64,000 bases of DNA from Paludibacteraceae bacterium (GTDB taxonomy: Bacteria; Bacteroidota; Bacteroidia; Bacteroidales; Paludibacteraceae): assembly GCA_024399495.1 (NCBI GenBank), contig JAKSNY010000012.1, forward strand, positions 1 to 64,000, written 5' to 3'. The notes below the pieces were generated by a model. It was not told where the DNA came from, did no database searches, and saw only the letters and a list, made by a program, of their open reading frames with translations. Made by a program: the position numbers and the translations under genes. Positions 48,555 through 58,224 of the stretch are shown here, piece by piece. Every line of letters starts with the position of its first letter. The stretch's first letter is position 1.

Positions 48555-48562
48555 CAAAAATA
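48555..48562 (-). promoter_or_regulatory. -7 box (TATTTTTG) of the DUF6150 gene
   Basis: It lies 17 nt before the ATG at 48537. Confidence 0.5.
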
Positions 48563-48654
48563 CAAAAGTCAGGTTATTTACGCAAAAAACTTGACAAAAA
48601 AAATCAATTCCCCTGAAATTTATAAAAACATTAGCATAATAATGTATTATTCAG

Positions 48655-48662
48655 TATATTTG
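48655..48662 (+). promoter_or_regulatory. -7 box (TATATTTG) of truA
   Basis: It lies 17 nt before the ATG at 48680. Confidence 0.6.
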
Positions 48663-48679
48663 CATCACAAACCAACTAT

Positions 48680-49429
48680 ATGAGATATTTTATACATCTG
48701 GCATATAACGGAGAGAACTACCACGGATGGCAGAATCAGCCCAATAGTGTTAGCGTTCAGGAGGTTATAGAGACTGCCCTAAGTAATATATTGGGTAGCA
48801 AGACCCCTATAACGGGTGCAGGTAGAACCGATGCAGGTGTCCATGCCCGTAGTATGTACGCCCACTTTGATTTGGAAACTCCTCTTTCAAATGAGACGGA
48901 CTCTCTATCCGCTGAAACTTTGACAGAGAGGCTCAATGCTTACCTGCCTAATGACATTGTAGTATTTTCAATAAAGCAAGTTCCCGATGATATGCACGCC
49001 CGCTTCAGTGCTAAATCACGCACCTATAAATATTATGTGACCACAGAGAAAGACCCTTTTGAGTGCATGTATCGTATGCGGGTAAAGCCTTCGGTTGATT
49101 TTAATAAAATGAATGAGGCTTGCAAATATCTGTTTGAGTATGTGGACTTTACAAGTTTTAGTAAACTGCACACCGATGTAAAGACAAACAACTGCCACAT
49201 AACAGAGGCACATTGGGAGCAGACATCGCCCATACATTGGGAGTTCACTATTACCGCAGACCGTTTTCTGCGTAATATGGTGCGTGCCATAGTAGGCACA
49301 CTGCTTGATGTAGGCTCTGGAAAACTTACCGTAGAGCAGTTTGCGGAGGTCATTGAGAAAAAAAACCGCTGCGTAGCGGGAATGTCAGTTCCTGCCAAAG
49401 GTTTGGTGTTAGAAAAGGTGGAGTACTGA
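48680..49429 (+). CDS. truA: tRNA pseudouridine(38-40) synthase
   Basis: TruA isomerises uridines 38-40 in the anticodon stem-loop of many tRNAs. Length 249 is standard. The catalytic Asp lies in TGAGRTDAGVHARSMYAHFD (about residues 46-65). The RNA-binding RFSAKSRTYKYYV, the second-domain FTSFSKLHTDVKTNNCHI and the C-terminal FLRNMVRAIVGTLLDVGSGK are all conserved. It is a single gene with its own promoter. Confidence 0.96.
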   Translation: MRYFIHLAYNGENYHGWQNQPNSVSVQEVIETALSNILGSKTPITGAGRTDAGVHARSMYAHFDLETPLSNETDSLSAETLTERLNAYLPNDIVVFSIKQVPDDMHARFSAKSRTYKYYVTTEKDPFECMYRMRVKPSVDFNKMNEACKYLFEYVDFTSFSKLHTDVKTNNCHITEAHWEQTSPIHWEFTITADRFLRNMVRAIVGTLLDVGSGKLTVEQFAEVIEKKNRCVAGMSVPAKGLVLEKVEY

Positions 49430-49496
49430 TTTTTCAAATTCTGTATCGTGGGATAATTTTTTTATATCAATATATCATAAAATAAAGAAAAAGTGT

Positions 49497-49504
49497 TATA
49501 TTTG
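49497..49504 (+). promoter_or_regulatory. -7 box (TATATTTG) of hipBA
   Basis: It lies 27 nt before the hipB ATG at 49532. Confidence 0.6.
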
Positions 49505-49531
49505 CAATCGTAAATAAAGGTTACGCTATTT

Positions 49532-49852
49532 ATGGGAAAGAATACAATGGGTACTATGCTGCCAAGAAAACTTACGGAAAAAATGCAGATAGTGGGTGAA
49601 CAGATACGGTTGGCAAGACTACGTAGAAATCTCACTATGGCTCAGGTGGCAGAACGTGCAACCTGTTCAGAACTTACTCTGCTAAGAGTGGAGAAGGGAC
49701 TGCCTACAGTAAGCATAGGCATTTACTTACGTGTACTATACGCATTACAGCTGGATGATGATATTTTATTTATTGCCAAAGATGACCCTATTGGCAGAAA
49801 CTTGCAAGATTTACAATTAAAGCGTAGAGAGCGAGCTACAAAAAAGGTTTAA
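49532..49852 (+). CDS. hipB: HipB-like XRE-family antitoxin
   Basis: A 106-residue regulator with one XRE/Cro helix-turn-helix (IRLARLRRNLTMAQVAERATCSELTLLRVEKGLPTVSIGIYLRVLYAL, residues about 27-74) and a basic tail (LKRRERATKKV). It ends 3 bp before hipA and should neutralise the HipA kinase and repress the operon. A later in-frame ATG (MGTMLPRK, residue 6) is also possible. Confidence 0.88.
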   Translation: MGKNTMGTMLPRKLTEKMQIVGEQIRLARLRRNLTMAQVAERATCSELTLLRVEKGLPTVSIGIYLRVLYALQLDDDILFIAKDDPIGRNLQDLQLKRRERATKKV

Positions 49853-49855
49853 GAT

Positions 49856-51112
49856 ATGAAAAAGTTATTTGTATATGCTGATTTTGAATGGCTTTCAAGT
49901 GTGGAGTTGGTAGGGGAACTTACTATGGACAGTATCCGTGGTACTGAGTCGTATGGCTTTAAGTTTGACGCTGATTGGTTGAATAATCACTCCGATATTA
50001 TATTGAGTGATGATATAAATAACTATAATGGAATGCAATATACAAAGCAGGGGAAAGATATATTCGGATGCTTTGCAGATTCTTTACCAGACCATTGGGG
50101 ACGCACACTATTATTACGCCGAGAGCAGATAGTGGCAAAAGAAGAGAAACGTCCTATCCGAAGACTATCGTCTATGGATTTGTTGCTTGGCATAGATGAT
50201 ACTACAAGAATCGGAGGCTTTAGATACAAAGAAGATTTAGATGGAGACTTTATAAATGCAGAACAATCATTGCAGATTCCCCCTGTCACAAGCCTACGGG
50301 AACTTATAGAGGCAAGCCTCCAGATAGAGTTGAGTGAAGAGTTTAATGTTTTACCACAGAAAAAATGGATTATGCAGTTGGTACATCCAGGCACTTCGCT
50401 TGGTGGAGCAAGACCTAAGGCATCAGTTTTGAATGAACAGAAACAATTATGTGTTGCAAAATTCCCATCGAGGAATGATTTTTATGATATAAGTCTATGG
50501 GAACACTTTGCAAATGTAATGGCTAAGCGTGCTGGAATAAACTGTGCTGAAACTTCTGTTATAAAAGTAGGGGATAAATATCATACATTGATTTCAAAGA
50601 GATTTGACAGAGACAGAAATGGAAGGCGTATTCACTTTGCTTCCGCTATGACAATGCTTGGCTTAAATGATGGAGACAACGCCTCAACTGGGAATGGCTA
50701 TATTGACATTGTTGACTTTATTATAAGAGGATGCTGTAATGTTGAGAAAAATCTTGAAGAATTATATAAAAGAGTTGCTTTTAATATAGCAATAGGTAAC
50801 TGCGATGACCACTTCCGCAATCATGGGTTCATTCTTACAAAAAAAGGATGGACTCTTTCTCCTGCGTATGACCTTAATCCATCCCTTGCAAAAGAGCAGT
50901 GCCTTTTAATAAACAAATATACGGCAGAATCAAACCTTGATACATTGTTAGAATCTTGCGAGGATTATATGCTCTCTAGGCAAGTGGCAAAAAACATCAT
51001 TGATGAAGTTAAGAGTACAATGAGCAAATGGCAAACAGTAGCAAATTCTCTTGGATTGTCACGTTCAGAGCAAAGCATGTTTAAAGACAGATTTGAAAAA
51101 ACATTCCATTGA
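49856..51112 (+). CDS. hipA: HipA-family Ser/Thr kinase toxin
   Basis: A 418-residue toxin. HipA of E. coli phosphorylates glutamyl-tRNA synthetase and causes persistence; the target here is not known. An N-terminal subdomain is followed by the nucleotide loop PGTSLGGARPKASV (about residue 178), ISKRFDRDRNGRR, the catalytic loop GNCDDHFRNHGFIL (about 315-328, with the conserved D-x-x-x-N arrangement) and the metal-binding PAYDLNPS. All residues needed for kinase activity appear present. It partners hipB upstream. Confidence 0.9.
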   Translation: MKKLFVYADFEWLSSVELVGELTMDSIRGTESYGFKFDADWLNNHSDIILSDDINNYNGMQYTKQGKDIFGCFADSLPDHWGRTLLLRREQIVAKEEKRPIRRLSSMDLLLGIDDTTRIGGFRYKEDLDGDFINAEQSLQIPPVTSLRELIEASLQIELSEEFNVLPQKKWIMQLVHPGTSLGGARPKASVLNEQKQLCVAKFPSRNDFYDISLWEHFANVMAKRAGINCAETSVIKVGDKYHTLISKRFDRDRNGRRIHFASAMTMLGLNDGDNASTGNGYIDIVDFIIRGCCNVEKNLEELYKRVAFNIAIGNCDDHFRNHGFILTKKGWTLSPAYDLNPSLAKEQCLLINKYTAESNLDTLLESCEDYMLSRQVAKNIIDEVKSTMSKWQTVANSLGLSRSEQSMFKDRFEKTFH

Positions 51113-51129
51113 CAAAATATTACAATATC

Positions 51130-52866
51130 ATGATACGCACATCATTAAATCCTATTTTGCATTTTACATTATGGATAGGCCTGATGCTATCCATATCGGG
51201 TTGTACAAATAACAGTTTATATACAGAGGATTTTCCCGATACCTTTGATTGGTCTAAGGCTACTGTATATTTTGTTATGACAGACCGTTTTTGTAATGGA
51301 GATTCAGCCAACGATGTAAACTATGGCAGACGTGTGGATTATGGTAGCGAGCAAATGAATGCCGCTACATTTCACGGCGGCGATTGGGCGGGAATGCTGC
51401 AGAAGGCAAAAGAAGGATACTTTACAAAACTTGGTGTTGATGTAGTGTGGATTACAGACCCATACGAGCAGATTCACGGCTGGATGACAGGTAGCGGTGA
51501 GGTCAATGATTTTCCTCACTATGGGTATCACGGCTACTATCCGTTAGATTATACGCAAACAGATAAGAATTACGGCACAGTTGAGCAGTTGCACGCCTTA
51601 GTGGACACACTTCACGCACAAGGCATAAGGGTTATGATGGGTGCCAATATAAATGACCCCGGATACCCCACACTACTTGACGCACTTCAATATAAATTCG
51701 CTCCTGTTCCTGTAAATACAGAGGCTGAGGCTACGGAGCATATAAAGGATTGGAATTATAACGCTTGGTATGCCACAAGTGAGAGTTGGGAACGTTGGTG
51801 GACAAATGAATGGCTGCGTCTTGGTAAGGATTGTAACTGTAATGACCAACTTACTTGTACACTTTATGGCTTACCCGATTACCGTTCAGACAAGACATCA
51901 ACTGTAAAAATTCCACAATTCCTAAAAGATAAATGGACTGCTGAGGGCTCAGATAATGATGCATATACTTGGAGTTCTATAAAATCCCTGCGAGTTGACT
52001 GTGATGCCGCACCGCTTGACTATGTAAGTAGTTGGATTGCCGCTTGGGTAGAGGAGTTCGGGTTTGACGGATTCCGTTGCGATGTGGTGGAATATACAGA
52101 AGATTGGCGTTGGCGTCAGTTATATGATAAATGTGATTCCGCCCTTGTCCGCTGGCGTGCCGCCCACCCTGATGACCCGGCGTCAAAATGGACAAGCCGT
52201 ATGTACTTTACGGGAGACCACGAGGACGCCTTTATAACCTACCTGCCAGAGTATGCCAAAGCAGGATTCAGTTCTATGGTAAATATGAAGTTCCCAAAAG
52301 ACGGCAATCTTAATACTATTGTAGGCACTTGGCAGCAATATTCAGATTCCCTTAACGCACACACAGATTGGTGGCCGTTCAGTTATCTTAATAATGCCTA
52401 TTTCCGTGAGTCAGACCCTAACCGTGCTTTTGAGTGTGCTACATCATTTGTTTTATCGCCTGGAGCAATCCAAATTTTCTACGGCGATGAGGTAGGGCGG
52501 CAGATGTCTGACGCAAAATATAACGTAGATGCCGCACAAGCATTTCGCTCAGATTATGATTGGAGCAATATGGATTTGGAACTTATGGAACATTATAGTA
52601 AACTTTGTACTTTCCGTAAATACCATCCAGCCGTAGGAATGGGTGTGCAAACCACTATTGACTCAACAACCTGTGTCAGAAAGTTTAATACAGACGTAGT
52701 TTTAATTAAGGTTCTGCCACCAACTAACACCCCAATTAACCTTGGCGGAGCATTTGCAGATGGCACAGAGGTTATCAACGCCTATACAGATGAAGTATGC
52801 CAAGTACATAACGGAACCATAACCCTAACCAAACCAAGCGGCACAGTAGCGTTGATTGCAAAGTGA
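51130..52866 (+). CDS. GH13 alpha-amylase-like lipoprotein with altered catalytic residues
   Basis: A 578-residue lipoprotein. The signal ends LSISGC (acyl Cys25), so it is probably surface-exposed like SusG. The TIM barrel begins with VYFVMTDRFCNGD and resembles periplasmic MalS-type amylases. GFDGFRCDVVEY keeps the nucleophile Asp, but the acid/base region reads TGDHEDAF (family: TGEAW), the third acidic site reads YLNNAYFRES (family: xxSHD or xxNHD) and region I reads GANIND (family: DVVMNH). Two of three catalytic acids therefore look replaced, so it may bind rather than cut glucans. The C-terminal beta domain is short. Start ATG 51130. Confidence 0.82.
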   Translation: MIRTSLNPILHFTLWIGLMLSISGCTNNSLYTEDFPDTFDWSKATVYFVMTDRFCNGDSANDVNYGRRVDYGSEQMNAATFHGGDWAGMLQKAKEGYFTKLGVDVVWITDPYEQIHGWMTGSGEVNDFPHYGYHGYYPLDYTQTDKNYGTVEQLHALVDTLHAQGIRVMMGANINDPGYPTLLDALQYKFAPVPVNTEAEATEHIKDWNYNAWYATSESWERWWTNEWLRLGKDCNCNDQLTCTLYGLPDYRSDKTSTVKIPQFLKDKWTAEGSDNDAYTWSSIKSLRVDCDAAPLDYVSSWIAAWVEEFGFDGFRCDVVEYTEDWRWRQLYDKCDSALVRWRAAHPDDPASKWTSRMYFTGDHEDAFITYLPEYAKAGFSSMVNMKFPKDGNLNTIVGTWQQYSDSLNAHTDWWPFSYLNNAYFRESDPNRAFECATSFVLSPGAIQIFYGDEVGRQMSDAKYNVDAAQAFRSDYDWSNMDLELMEHYSKLCTFRKYHPAVGMGVQTTIDSTTCVRKFNTDVVLIKVLPPTNTPINLGGAFADGTEVINAYTDEVCQVHNGTITLTKPSGTVALIAK

Positions 52867-52869
52867 TTA

Positions 52870-52930
52870 TTTCCCGATGCAGAATTTAGAGAAGATGTTG
52901 TTAAGAACCTCTTGAGAGTGGATTTTTTCA
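52870..52930 (-). repeat. mnmE 3'-end remnant, att-like copy
   Basis: On the minus strand it reads IHSQEVLNNIFSKFCIGK and a stop, matching the C-terminus of MnmE at 61274 (IHSQEVLNNIFSHFCIGK). The identical DNA core is AAGATGTTGTTAAG, with about 80 percent identity over 58 bp. The rest of mnmE is absent here. Same orientation as the intact gene, 8.4 kb away. Confidence 0.85.
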
Positions 52931-52936
52931 TCTGAT

Positions 52937-53140
52937 CTACTGCAATAGATTCATTAGGGTGAGCCCGGTCTTATTTCCCACTACAAATTTAACAGGAGCG
53001 TGGGAACCTTGTATAAGGTTATCAATATAAAGAGGTTCTCCAAGCATAAATATAGAGCAAGTGAATGTATCACCCGCTTTTATTTTTGAGTTCTCCGCTT
53101 CAATGACAACGAACTGCCTATTTCCAATATAATTAAGCAA
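52937..53140 (-). pseudogene. degraded coding remnant
   Basis: A 67-codon frame reading MLNYIGNRQFVVIEAENSKI, then KAGDTFTCSIFMLGEPLYID and a stop some 27 codons later. Composition is protein-like, but the first codon is TTG and the frame upstream is stopped. A second fragment (YSYDESYFVIESVETVNK) lies in another frame at 53150-53215. Probably parts of a broken gene left at the island junction. Confidence 0.35.
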
Positions 53141-53287
53141 CAGACGGCGGTTTGGTTGCCATCTTATTTACCGTTTCTACGCTCTCTATTACGAAGTAAC
53201 TCTCATCATAGGAGTAGGTTTACTCTTACCTAAAATTTTGCTGTCTCACTTTTACTTAATCCATTTTGTAAATACGCTGAAATTTCG

Positions 53288-53295
53288 TACCTTTG
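53288..53295 (+). promoter_or_regulatory. -7 box (TACCTTTG) of the restriction operon
   Basis: Consensus box that puts the transcript start at about 53302, leaving a leader of more than 100 nt before the ATG at 53409. Confidence 0.65.
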
Positions 53296-53319
53296 TCCTT
53301 CGGTGGTTTGTATACTCAT

Positions 53320-53381
53320 AATGCAACCAGCTCGTTTGGGAAATTGAGGTTTTGAAGAATCCCTCTTCCCCAAGTTGCATT
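53320..53381 (+). promoter_or_regulatory. stable leader hairpin before the type IIG gene
   Basis: AATGCAAC (53320-53327) pairs with GTTGCATT (53374-53381). Inside, TTGGGAA pairs with TTCCCCAA and GAGG with CCTC, giving a nearly continuous stem around the loop TTTTGAAGAAT. It may regulate expression of the restriction enzyme or be part of the old integration site. Confidence 0.55.
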
Positions 53382-53408
53382 ATTAAGTTGAATTTAGGAA
53401 GTAATATT

Positions 53409-56400
53409 ATGAATAATACACAGAATCTTCAGAATCTGGTAAACCGCTTCTTAAAGGCTAAGATAGAAGGAAGTCTTAAAGATGCATCGGAAGCAACTAT
53501 GCGAACATGGATAGATGAACTTCTCTCCGTGTTTGGGTGGAATGTGCAAGATACCAGACAGGTGCTTACAGAACACACTCTCAATAAAGCAGAACGTCAG
53601 AGACTGAAAAATATTGGTTCAACAAACATACGACCAGATTATACACTTGTTAACGGCAAAGTGCCTCTGCTTTTTATAGATGCTAAAAGCTTAATGGTTG
53701 ATATTGAGAATGATAGAGATGTGGCATTTCAGATTCGTTCTTACGGCTGGTCTATTGGTGCACCTTATTCTATTGTTACAAATTTCAGTCAACTTGCTGT
53801 CTATGATTGTTCTCACATGCCTTCAATTTCAGAAGGTGTGTGTTTTGCGAGAATCACATTCATGACAGCGGAAGATTTTGTCGAGAATATTGATAAGTTG
53901 TCAGTTTTTCTTTCAAGAAGAAATGTTTTAGATGGCTACATTAAATTCGTACAACCAGAGAAAGAAGCACTTGATAAGAAATTCTCGGATATACTCGGCA
54001 AAACACGAATTGACCTTGCTAAAGCAATTATTGAGAAGAATAAAATAGACAATGTAAACAGACTAAGTTATTATGTCCAAATCATAATAAATCGCATACT
54101 ATTCATTCGTGTATGCGAATCTCGTGGCTTGGAGAAGAATGGTTTGCTTAAGAGCTTCCTTCATAAAAATTTTTGGGAAGCGTTCAAGCAAAGTTCTTAT
54201 GGAGAGTTCTATGACCATTACGATGGGCCTATGTTCAAGAAGATTTCTTCATTACATTCATTAAGAATAGATAATGAGGTTTTTGAATCCCTCCTGAATA
54301 ACCTTTACTACCCATCGCCGTATCGCTTTGATGTTATTCCACTAAAGACTCTGAGTGATATTTATGACTTATTCCTTGGCTACCAGCTCGTAGTTAAAGG
54401 GGGAAAGGTATCAGATGAGTTGAAGTCTGAATTCAAGAAGAGTAATGGTGCTATCACTACTCCAGAACACCTTGTAAACCAGGTTATAGAAAGCACGATG
54501 CCATCAAATGTCATTTCAAATCTATCTATTGAACAATGCTTCAAACTGAAAATCATAGATATTGCATGTGGTAGTGGTGTCTTCCTCGTAGGAGCATACG
54601 ACTATTTAATCAAGCAAATTGAAAAGAAGCTGGAATATGGAGAAGAATGCGAAGAAAGCCTTTTCACTCAATTAGACACACCAGTACTCAATATCGAAGG
54701 AAGAAGAAAACTCATCAATGATTGTATTTATGGAGTTGACATCAACCCTGAAGCAGTAGAAGTTTCAAAGATGTCTTTGTGTCTAAAATTGATTGATAAT
54801 TTCTACATCAAGGACTTTGAAGCCGTTGGTTTACTGGGGTCTCAGATTTTGCAGGGGATTGGAACAAACATCAAGTGCGGCAACTCACTTGTTGGAACGG
54901 ATATTATTTCAGAGTTCCCTTCTATAAAAAACAATATTATCGAACTTCAAGAGACAAACGCATTTAACTGGGAGGAATCCTTCCCTGTTGTTTTTGAGAA
55001 CGGAGGTTTCGACTATGTAGTCGGGAACCCACCGTACGTAGAAGTAAAGAATTATAATGTTAATCTACCTTACATGTCTGCGTATATTAAGAGGATTTAC
55101 TCTGCCGGCAAAAATGGCAAGATTGATTTGGCAATACCTTTCATTGAAAAGGGTGTATCTTTGCTCAATGCAAATGGACGTTTAGGTTACATCGTTCAGA
55201 AACGTTTCTTTAAAACTGAATATGGCAAAGGAATCAGGAAACTTCTTACCACGCAAAAGAAGTTGAATGGCGTATTTGACTATGTAGAAACAGATTTGTT
55301 TGCTGGTCGTATCACCTATGTTGCCATCGTAGTATGTGATAACAATGAGCATAACAACGATTATGTATGGTATATGCAATCGGATACTCGTGAGACGCAA
55401 TTACTGAATCACACTTCCTTAACAGAAACACCTTGGAATTTTGAGAATGCAAAAATGAATGCTTTGAGGTTGCGACTTACGGAAAGCTTGGGTACACTAA
55501 AGGATATTTGCAATGTAAAGGTTGGTGTGCAAGTTCTGTGGAATGATGCTTTCCAAATACATGTAAGAACTATTGAAAGTGGCATAATTCGTGGTTATAG
55601 TGCTATTGATGATGATGTAACCATCGAGTTAGGTGTATGTAAGCCGTTGCTTTGTAACGAACAGTTTGCTCCTTTGACGAAGCGTGAGTACACAACTTAT
55701 GCATTTTTCCCATACGATGTTACTGATGATGGAGATGTTGCAGAATTAAATATCTCTGATATTAAAAAGAAATACCCACTCGCATACAGCTATTTGACAA
55801 AGCATCATGACCAAATTGTTGCAAAGGTTGAAACACTACCGTCAAGAAACAGGGAATACAATATGGATGAGCATTGGCATCTATTCACAAGAGCTAATAA
55901 TCATGGAGCTGTCTATGAAAAATTAGCAGTGCCCATGACTTCACAATATCCACAAGCCGCTGTTGTTATGGATAAATACGTTTATTGTGACAATGCAAAT
56001 ATGTTCTTTATTCAAATTCCTAACACTTCAGAGACGAAACTTTACGCATTGTCTGCCATAATAAATTCAAGCGTTTTTTGTGCTTTAGCTCGTTCTATAG
56101 CCAATCCACAGCAAGGTGGGTATTATAAGTTCAACAAGCAATTTCTAGATCCTGTACCGGTGCCTGTGGACGCTTTTAAGAAGTGCAACGCAAATATTCG
56201 TAAATTAGCATTGGTAGCAAAACAAATAGAGGCAATTAATGAACAGATAAGAATAAGTGTTGGCGAACAGACCTCAGGACTTGAAAATGCGTTAAAATCA
56301 CAATGGGAAGAACTTGATCAAATTTGTGACAAGCTTTATGGTCTTACCATCAATGATAAAAGTATCATTTACTCATCACGTAGATTCGATAGAAACCCTT

Positions 56401-56417
56401 ATGGACAAGAAGATTAA
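53409..56417 (+). CDS. type IIG-like restriction endonuclease/N6-adenine methyltransferase
   Basis: A 1002-residue fused nuclease-methylase of the Eco57I style. An N-terminal PD-(D/E)xK nuclease (IRPDYTLVNGKVPLLFIDAKS, about 74-93, with D and D-x-K) is followed by a helical linker, the N6-adenine methylase with SAM motif IIDIACGSGVFLVGAYDYL (about 380) and catalytic FDYVVGNPPYVEVKNYN (about 535), then a target-recognition region ending GGYYKFNKQFLDPVPVPV. I choose ATG 53409; the frame upstream to 53352 would start with TTG inside the leader hairpin. It overlaps the next gene by 17 bp. Methylation and cleavage sites cannot be read from sequence. Confidence 0.88.
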   Translation: MNNTQNLQNLVNRFLKAKIEGSLKDASEATMRTWIDELLSVFGWNVQDTRQVLTEHTLNKAERQRLKNIGSTNIRPDYTLVNGKVPLLFIDAKSLMVDIENDRDVAFQIRSYGWSIGAPYSIVTNFSQLAVYDCSHMPSISEGVCFARITFMTAEDFVENIDKLSVFLSRRNVLDGYIKFVQPEKEALDKKFSDILGKTRIDLAKAIIEKNKIDNVNRLSYYVQIIINRILFIRVCESRGLEKNGLLKSFLHKNFWEAFKQSSYGEFYDHYDGPMFKKISSLHSLRIDNEVFESLLNNLYYPSPYRFDVIPLKTLSDIYDLFLGYQLVVKGGKVSDELKSEFKKSNGAITTPEHLVNQVIESTMPSNVISNLSIEQCFKLKIIDIACGSGVFLVGAYDYLIKQIEKKLEYGEECEESLFTQLDTPVLNIEGRRKLINDCIYGVDINPEAVEVSKMSLCLKLIDNFYIKDFEAVGLLGSQILQGIGTNIKCGNSLVGTDIISEFPSIKNNIIELQETNAFNWEESFPVVFENGGFDYVVGNPPYVEVKNYNVNLPYMSAYIKRIYSAGKNGKIDLAIPFIEKGVSLLNANGRLGYIVQKRFFKTEYGKGIRKLLTTQKKLNGVFDYVETDLFAGRITYVAIVVCDNNEHNNDYVWYMQSDTRETQLLNHTSLTETPWNFENAKMNALRLRLTESLGTLKDICNVKVGVQVLWNDAFQIHVRTIESGIIRGYSAIDDDVTIELGVCKPLLCNEQFAPLTKREYTTYAFFPYDVTDDGDVAELNISDIKKKYPLAYSYLTKHHDQIVAKVETLPSRNREYNMDEHWHLFTRANNHGAVYEKLAVPMTSQYPQAAVVMDKYVYCDNANMFFIQIPNTSETKLYALSAIINSSVFCALARSIANPQQGGYYKFNKQFLDPVPVPVDAFKKCNANIRKLALVAKQIEAINEQIRISVGEQTSGLENALKSQWEELDQICDKLYGLTINDKSIIYSSRRFDRNPYGQED

Positions 56418-58224
56418 ACTCCTCATAGAAAAGTATTCAGACAACGAGTTGTTGCTAAATAGACTTGTTGTTTCTGCTTTCGCACAGTTCAACAATATTG
56501 AAGTTGGCGAAGGCTTCTTGATGCAGTATGTTGAGAAAACAGATGAGAATCTTCTCTCCGACATCGAGATTCTTTCTAAACAATGTTCTGTAGAAGATGT
56601 AATAAGTGTGTTTGAGTTAGCCATTCCAAAAAATGAGAAAACTACCAATGGTGCTGTCTATACTCCTAAATACATCCGTGATTATATAGTTGAGCAAATA
56701 ACTCATTCTATAAAAAAACCTTTATCTGACTGCCTCTGTGCAGATATTTCTTGTGGATGTGGTGCGTTTCTCTATACCCTTGTTGAGACAATTCATAGTC
56801 ATAGCGGAGTGAGTTACAGAAATATCCTTCATCATCTGTATGGTGTTGACATTAGCACAACAAGTATAGGTAGAGCCAAAATCATGCTTGCACTTGTCGC
56901 ATTGTTTAATGGTGAAACTGTATGTGAGAGTGACTTTAATCTGTATGTTGGAGATTCTCTTACTTTTGACTTTATGGGAATGCAAGGGATAAGTGAAAAC
57001 CATGGTTTGGATATTGTTGTTGGCAATCCTCCTTACGTACGTTCCAAACATATTAATCCAGAGACAAAGCAAAAACTACCATTATGGAGTACATCAAAAG
57101 TGGGCAATGCTGATTTATACATTCCTTTCTTTGAGATTGGGATGTCTGTACTTAACGAAAATGGTTTACTTGGTTACATAACCGTTAATACGTTCTTTAA
57201 GAGTATAAACGCAAGAGTTTTACGCAACTATTTTGCAGATAACAATCTTTCGTTGAGTATTATCGACTTTGGTCAACAGCTTGTATTTAAGAAGAAACTT
57301 GCTTATACTTGCTTGACATTTTTGTCAAAGCAATGTAGCGACACCATCCTTTATGTAAAAGCCAATATTGCTGATGTAGAAGCACATAACAACTTTGTAT
57401 ATAGTCGCATTAAGTATGATTCGCTTGATAATCATCGTGGTTGGCATCTGAACAGAAGTGAGGTTCTTGATAACATCAAACTTATAGAAAATGCTGGCGA
57501 AGCCTTGGGTGACAAGTATATAATCAAGAATGGTATAGCAACACTAGCAAATGATGTATTCATTTTCCGCTCTACAAGGAGCGATGGTACTTATTATTAT
57601 CTTACACGCGATAATGTGGAATATGCCATTGAGAAAGGTATTTGTCGAGACATCATAAAACCCAACATTATCAAAAGTGAAGATGAAATATGTGAGAAAG
57701 GGGAAAAAATAATCTCTCCTTACGATGCTCAATGTAATGTCATATCCGAAGATTTCTTCATTGAAAATTACCCTTGTGCATACAGATACTTGCAGACATG
57801 CCGCAATGTTCTTGATGCACGTGACAAGGGAGAAAGAGAATACGAAGCATGGTATGCCTTTGGTAGAACACAGGCGATTGCAGATACAGGCAAGAAGCTT
57901 CTGTTCCCATATATGAGTGATATGCCGCATTTTATTTATACCTCACAGAAGGATATGATGATATACTGCGGTTATGCCATCTACAATGAGTCAGAGACGG
58001 AACTTTTATTTCTAAAGCGAGTGCTCGAATCCAGTGTGTTTGATTATTACATGAAGAATACAAGTAAGCCGTATTCAACTGGCTACTATTCGTATGCGAA
58101 GAATTACGTCAAGTCGTTTGGCATCTATCCGTTTACAGAAAAACAGAAACAACATCTGCTTTCTTTAACATCAAAAGAAGAGATAGACCGATACATTAGG
58201 GATATTTATAAGATTGCGATGTGA
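56401..58224 (+). CDS. second N6-adenine DNA methyltransferase
   Basis: A 607-residue class I methylase starting MDKKIKLLIEKYSDNELLLN. SAM-binding is at ADISCGCGAFLYTLVETI (about 118-135) and the catalytic motif is DIVVGNPPYVRSKHI (about 203). A TaqI/Eco57I-like recognition half follows, with GNADLYIPFFEIGMSVLNENGLLGYI. No nuclease domain is visible. The 17-bp overlap with the type IIG gene indicates one operon. It may methylate the other strand of an asymmetric site or form a complex with the first enzyme, as in split type IIG or BREX/DISARM-like systems. Confidence 0.87.
   Translation: MDKKIKLLIEKYSDNELLLNRLVVSAFAQFNNIEVGEGFLMQYVEKTDENLLSDIEILSKQCSVEDVISVFELAIPKNEKTTNGAVYTPKYIRDYIVEQITHSIKKPLSDCLCADISCGCGAFLYTLVETIHSHSGVSYRNILHHLYGVDISTTSIGRAKIMLALVALFNGETVCESDFNLYVGDSLTFDFMGMQGISENHGLDIVVGNPPYVRSKHINPETKQKLPLWSTSKVGNADLYIPFFEIGMSVLNENGLLGYITVNTFFKSINARVLRNYFADNNLSLSIIDFGQQLVFKKKLAYTCLTFLSKQCSDTILYVKANIADVEAHNNFVYSRIKYDSLDNHRGWHLNRSEVLDNIKLIENAGEALGDKYIIKNGIATLANDVFIFRSTRSDGTYYYLTRDNVEYAIEKGICRDIIKPNIIKSEDEICEKGEKIISPYDAQCNVISEDFFIENYPCAYRYLQTCRNVLDARDKGEREYEAWYAFGRTQAIADTGKKLLFPYMSDMPHFIYTSQKDMMIYCGYAIYNESETELLFLKRVLESSVFDYYMKNTSKPYSTGYYSYAKNYVKSFGIYPFTEKQKQHLLSLTSKEEIDRYIRDIYKIAM

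Larger units (their letters stand above)
52867..53408. other. left junction of the restriction island
   Basis: A 542-bp gap. It holds an mnmE 3'-end copy (52870-52930), degraded minus-strand coding remnants (52937-53220), a TACCTTTG promoter (53288-53295) and a long hairpin leader (53320-53381) for the restriction operon. No intact gene was seen. Confidence 0.7.
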
